The translations under genes and the position numbers were made by a program. Shown here piece after piece: positions 4,885 to 6,532 of a stretch of 6,532 nt of DNA. The notes below the pieces were generated by a model. It saw only the letters and a list, made by a program, of their open reading frames with translations. It was not told the DNA's origin and did no database searches. Origin of the DNA: Nostoc cf. edaphicum LEGE 07299 (GTDB lineage: Bacteria > Cyanobacteriota > Cyanobacteriia > Cyanobacteriales > Nostocaceae); the NCBI RefSeq assembly GCF_015207245.1, contig NZ_JADEXF010000202.1:1-6532 (forward strand), given 5' to 3'. How positions within the stretch are numbered: position 1 is the stretch's first letter; every line of letters starts with the position of its first letter.

Positions 4885-6222
4885 GTGGAAAGCTGGCAAG
4901 CAATCCTCAGTGTGGTTACATTTATAAGCGTCATTATCTTAGTAATGACGGAATGGGTACATCTTACTATTGCGGCATTATTGGGAGCATTGTTATTAGT
5001 TTTTACCAACGTCATGACTTTACAAGAAGCTGTTGGTTACATCGGCAATAGTCATGGAACACTCGGTTTATTCTTTGGAGTTATGGTGTTAGTGCGGGCT
5101 TTTGAGCCTACCAAGATATTTGATTATTTAGCTACTCAAATAGTACTCATAGCTAAAGGACAAGGCAAGCGTCTATTACTTGGCATTGTGGCTATTGTTA
5201 CACCCATCTGTGCAGTCTTACCAAATGCCACAACAGTAATGCTACTAGCACCTTTAATTCCCCCAATGGCACAGGAAGTTGGGATAAATTTCGTACCCTT
5301 GTTGATTTTAATGGTGTTTGTTGCTAATAGTGCCGGACTCCTGACTTTAGTTGGAGACCCAGCTACATTTATCGTTGGCGATGCTGTGAATATCAGCTTT
5401 ACAGATTATTTGTTTAAATTAAGTTTAGGGGGAGTAATTGCTATTGTCATAGTGATTGCAACACTACCATTTTTATTTCGCAAAATTTGGAATACAAAGT
5501 TAGATAATCTTGAAGAACTGCCACACCCACAAATCAATCACCCACGAGCTTTAAGCGTCGGTGCAGTTATTGTTTTTTTCGTCCTGCTATTTTTTGTCAT
5601 CGGCGAATCTCTACCAGTTCCTATTTCACCTGCTGCCGCAGCTTTGTTAGGAGCAGCTTTAGCTTTGCTTTTATCTCACCATAGCAAAATAGATTCAGTT
5701 AACAACATTTTGCGGGATGTAGACTGGAGTACGTTAATATTTTTTATGAGTATTTTTGTGCTAATTGGAGGGTTAGAAAAGACAGGTGTAATTAATGGTT
5801 TATCAGGAGTATTGGCAGTAATTTTAGGAAAAAATATTGTCCTGGGTTCCCTAGTTTTATTATTTTCTGTGGGGATATTATCTAGCGTAGTGCCTAATAT
5901 TCCTTTAGTGGTGGGGATGGTACCATTACTCAAACAATACATTGTTACTGTCGGATTAGCACCCGCAGAAGTTTTAGCACAAGACTTTCAAGGGCAGTTT
6001 CCGCCAGAAGTATTACCACTGTTTTATGCGATGATGTTTGGTGCAACTTTGGGAGGTAATGGCACACTAGTAGGAGCATCATCTAACATCGTAGCTGCCG
6101 GAATTTCTGAGCAGCATGGACGCCGCATTTCGTTTAAAACTTTTTTACACTACGGTATTCCAGTGATGATATTACAACTGATAGCTTCGGCTTTTTACGT
6201 GTTAGTTCGCTTTTTGCTTTAG
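4885..6222 (+). CDS. ArsB/NhaD/P-protein superfamily (SLC13-like) ion permease
   Basis: This 445-residue polytopic membrane protein has about ten to twelve hydrophobic spans, within the family's usual 400-450 residues. Both internal repeats carry the hallmark re-entrant motifs: LPNATTVMLLAPL (112-124) and NSAGLLTLVGDPATFIVG (148-165) in the first half, SSVVPNIPLVVGMVPL (333-348) and GATLGGNGTLVGASSNIVAAG (386-406) in the second. The second motif usually reads GDPPN in P-proteins; here it is GDPAT. A hydrophilic loop lies at about 199-222. The start is GTG 4885, with a strong gggaggt (4873-4879) five bases upstream; the first hydrophobic span follows at once, so a later start is unlikely. Relatives exchange sodium for protons or move arsenite, dicarboxylates or other anions; the substrate cannot be told. 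Neighbours (UspA-like gene, c-di-AMP riboswitch) favour ion or osmotic balance. Confidence 0.85.
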   Translation: MESWQAILSVVTFISVIILVMTEWVHLTIAALLGALLLVFTNVMTLQEAVGYIGNSHGTLGLFFGVMVLVRAFEPTKIFDYLATQIVLIAKGQGKRLLLGIVAIVTPICAVLPNATTVMLLAPLIPPMAQEVGINFVPLLILMVFVANSAGLLTLVGDPATFIVGDAVNISFTDYLFKLSLGGVIAIVIVIATLPFLFRKIWNTKLDNLEELPHPQINHPRALSVGAVIVFFVLLFFVIGESLPVPISPAAAALLGAALALLLSHHSKIDSVNNILRDVDWSTLIFFMSIFVLIGGLEKTGVINGLSGVLAVILGKNIVLGSLVLLFSVGILSSVVPNIPLVVGMVPLLKQYIVTVGLAPAEVLAQDFQGQFPPEVLPLFYAMMFGATLGGNGTLVGASSNIVAAGISEQHGRRISFKTFLHYGIPVMILQLIASAFYVLVRFLL

Positions 6223-6237
6223 ATAGCAAAGGATCAA

Positions 6238-6404
6238 ACTAATTCGTAATTGATAACTTGTAATTCCAATCAGTAGTAGCTCTTGAATTTATCAGTGATA
6301 GTGTAGTGGTAGCCAGTTAGTGAACGTCTTGCAGACCACAAAATTAAAGATTATGGTAAGGGCTTGTACCTTCTGAAATTACGAATTATAAATTACGAAT
6401 TAGT
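6238..6404. repeat. 167-bp segment bounded by a 14-bp inverted repeat
   Basis: actaattcgtaatt (6238-6251) is the exact reverse complement of aattacgaattagt (6391-6404). The right end has a second, direct copy of the 12-bp unit aattacgaatta just before it (6377-6388). The units belong to the low-complexity repeats seen between genes in Nostocales. The layout resembles a very small MITE-like element, but the ends are AT-rich, no target duplication is evident, and chance growth of simple repeats explains it equally well. Confidence 0.4.
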
Positions 6405-6445
6405 AATTATTTAGTCAACCTAATTAAATATAAAATGCTGAGGAG

Positions 6446-6481
6446 ATAAATCCCCGACTTTTGTTGAGAAGCCGGGTTTAT
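6446..6481. repeat. Palindromic repeat hairpin of the tccccgactt type, possible terminator
   Basis: ataaa (6446-6450) pairs with tttat (6477-6481). Inside it, cccgactt (6453-6460) pairs with aagccggg (6469-6476) with one A-C mismatch, around an 8-base loop ttgttgag. Many cyanobacterial genomes carry scattered palindromes of this form. A T-rich run follows at 6485-6498, so it could also end transcripts from the permease gene more than 200 bases upstream. Confidence 0.5.
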
Positions 6482-6505
6482 GGGTATTATTTTTATTTAT
6501 ACCCA
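6481..6505. repeat. Second hairpin, tgggtat/ataccca
   Basis: tgggtat (6481-6487) is the exact reverse complement of ataccca (6499-6505), with an 11-base A/T loop. It directly abuts the preceding palindrome and shares base 6481 with it. It may be part of the same repeat unit or a bidirectional transcription end; no T-run follows on the + strand. Confidence 0.4.
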
Positions 6506-6532
6506 ATTACTTATCAATCCTCAGTTATTGCT

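Larger units (their letters stand above)
6223..6532. other. Non-coding tail with repeats, no gene seen
   Basis: These 310 AT-rich bases after the permease contain no convincing reading frame, tRNA or terminator immediately after the stop codon. They hold an inverted repeat pair (6238-6251 and 6391-6404), a direct repeat of aattacgaatta (6377-6388 and 6391-6402) and two adjacent hairpins (6446-6505). The part at about 6300-6360 (gtagtggtagccagttag and following) looks less repetitive, but I do not recognise it. Confidence 0.55.

Noticed and set aside
4830..5015. 61-residue reading frame on the - strand
   Set aside because: It is antisense to the terminator hairpin and the permease start and looks like a shadow of the permease gene.
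4885..6222. Arsenite efflux (arsB)
   Set aside because: No arsR, arsC or arsenic-linked gene is nearby, and the motifs fit the wider ArsB/NhaD/P-protein group, so arsenic is not supported.
6300..6345. Possible tRNA or small RNA remnant around gtggtagccagttag
   Set aside because: Only short stems such as gtggt/accac (6306-6310/6335-6339) can be drawn; there is no T-arm sequence, acceptor stem or cloverleaf.
1..6532. CRISPR array, insertion sequence or phage genes
   Set aside because: No regularly spaced repeats, transposase, integrase or phage-like protein is encoded in the window.

Overview
The window looks like chromosome from a filamentous cyanobacterium of the Nostoc/Anabaena type. The supports are three exact HIP1 octamers (GCGATCGC at 514-521, 523-530 and 1645-1652), intergenic repeats of the kind common in Nostocales (runs resembling gagttaggagtta, aattacgaatta, and a palindrome beginning tccccgactt), and protein families closest in character to cyanobacterial transporters. 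The assignment is inferred from composition and memory, without a database search.

Layout, all genes on the + strand. Positions 1-489 are a leader with a candidate promoter (97-124), a c-di-AMP (ydaO/yuaA class) riboswitch aptamer (185-387) and a possible terminator (416-458). Next comes a three-gene ABC importer unit of the nitrate/bicarbonate/cyanate (NrtABD/CmpABD) type: permease (490-1341), Tat-type lipoprotein solute-binding protein (1429-2871) and ATPase (2923-3762). A second c-di-AMP riboswitch aptamer (3788-3909) begins 25 bases after the ATPase stop codon. A promoter candidate lies across the end of the ATPase gene, and a long leader carrying a hairpin and repeat-like DNA follows. 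The second unit has a small UspA-like protein without the usual ATP-binding glycines (4140-4775), an intrinsic terminator or attenuator (4823-4850), and an ArsB/NhaD/P-protein superfamily ion permease (4885-6222). The last 310 bases have no gene and hold inverted and direct repeats and two neighbouring hairpins.

The main point is regulatory. Two independent copies of the same second-messenger riboswitch stand before two neighbouring transport units, an ABC anion-type importer and a USP-permease pair. The riboswitch class is known to control potassium, osmolyte and cell-wall functions in Gram-positive bacteria. Here the arrangement suggests that both units belong to one c-di-AMP-responsive ion or osmotic-balance programme. 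The substrates of both transporters cannot be read from the sequence; nitrate, bicarbonate or arsenite labels would be guesses from family names.
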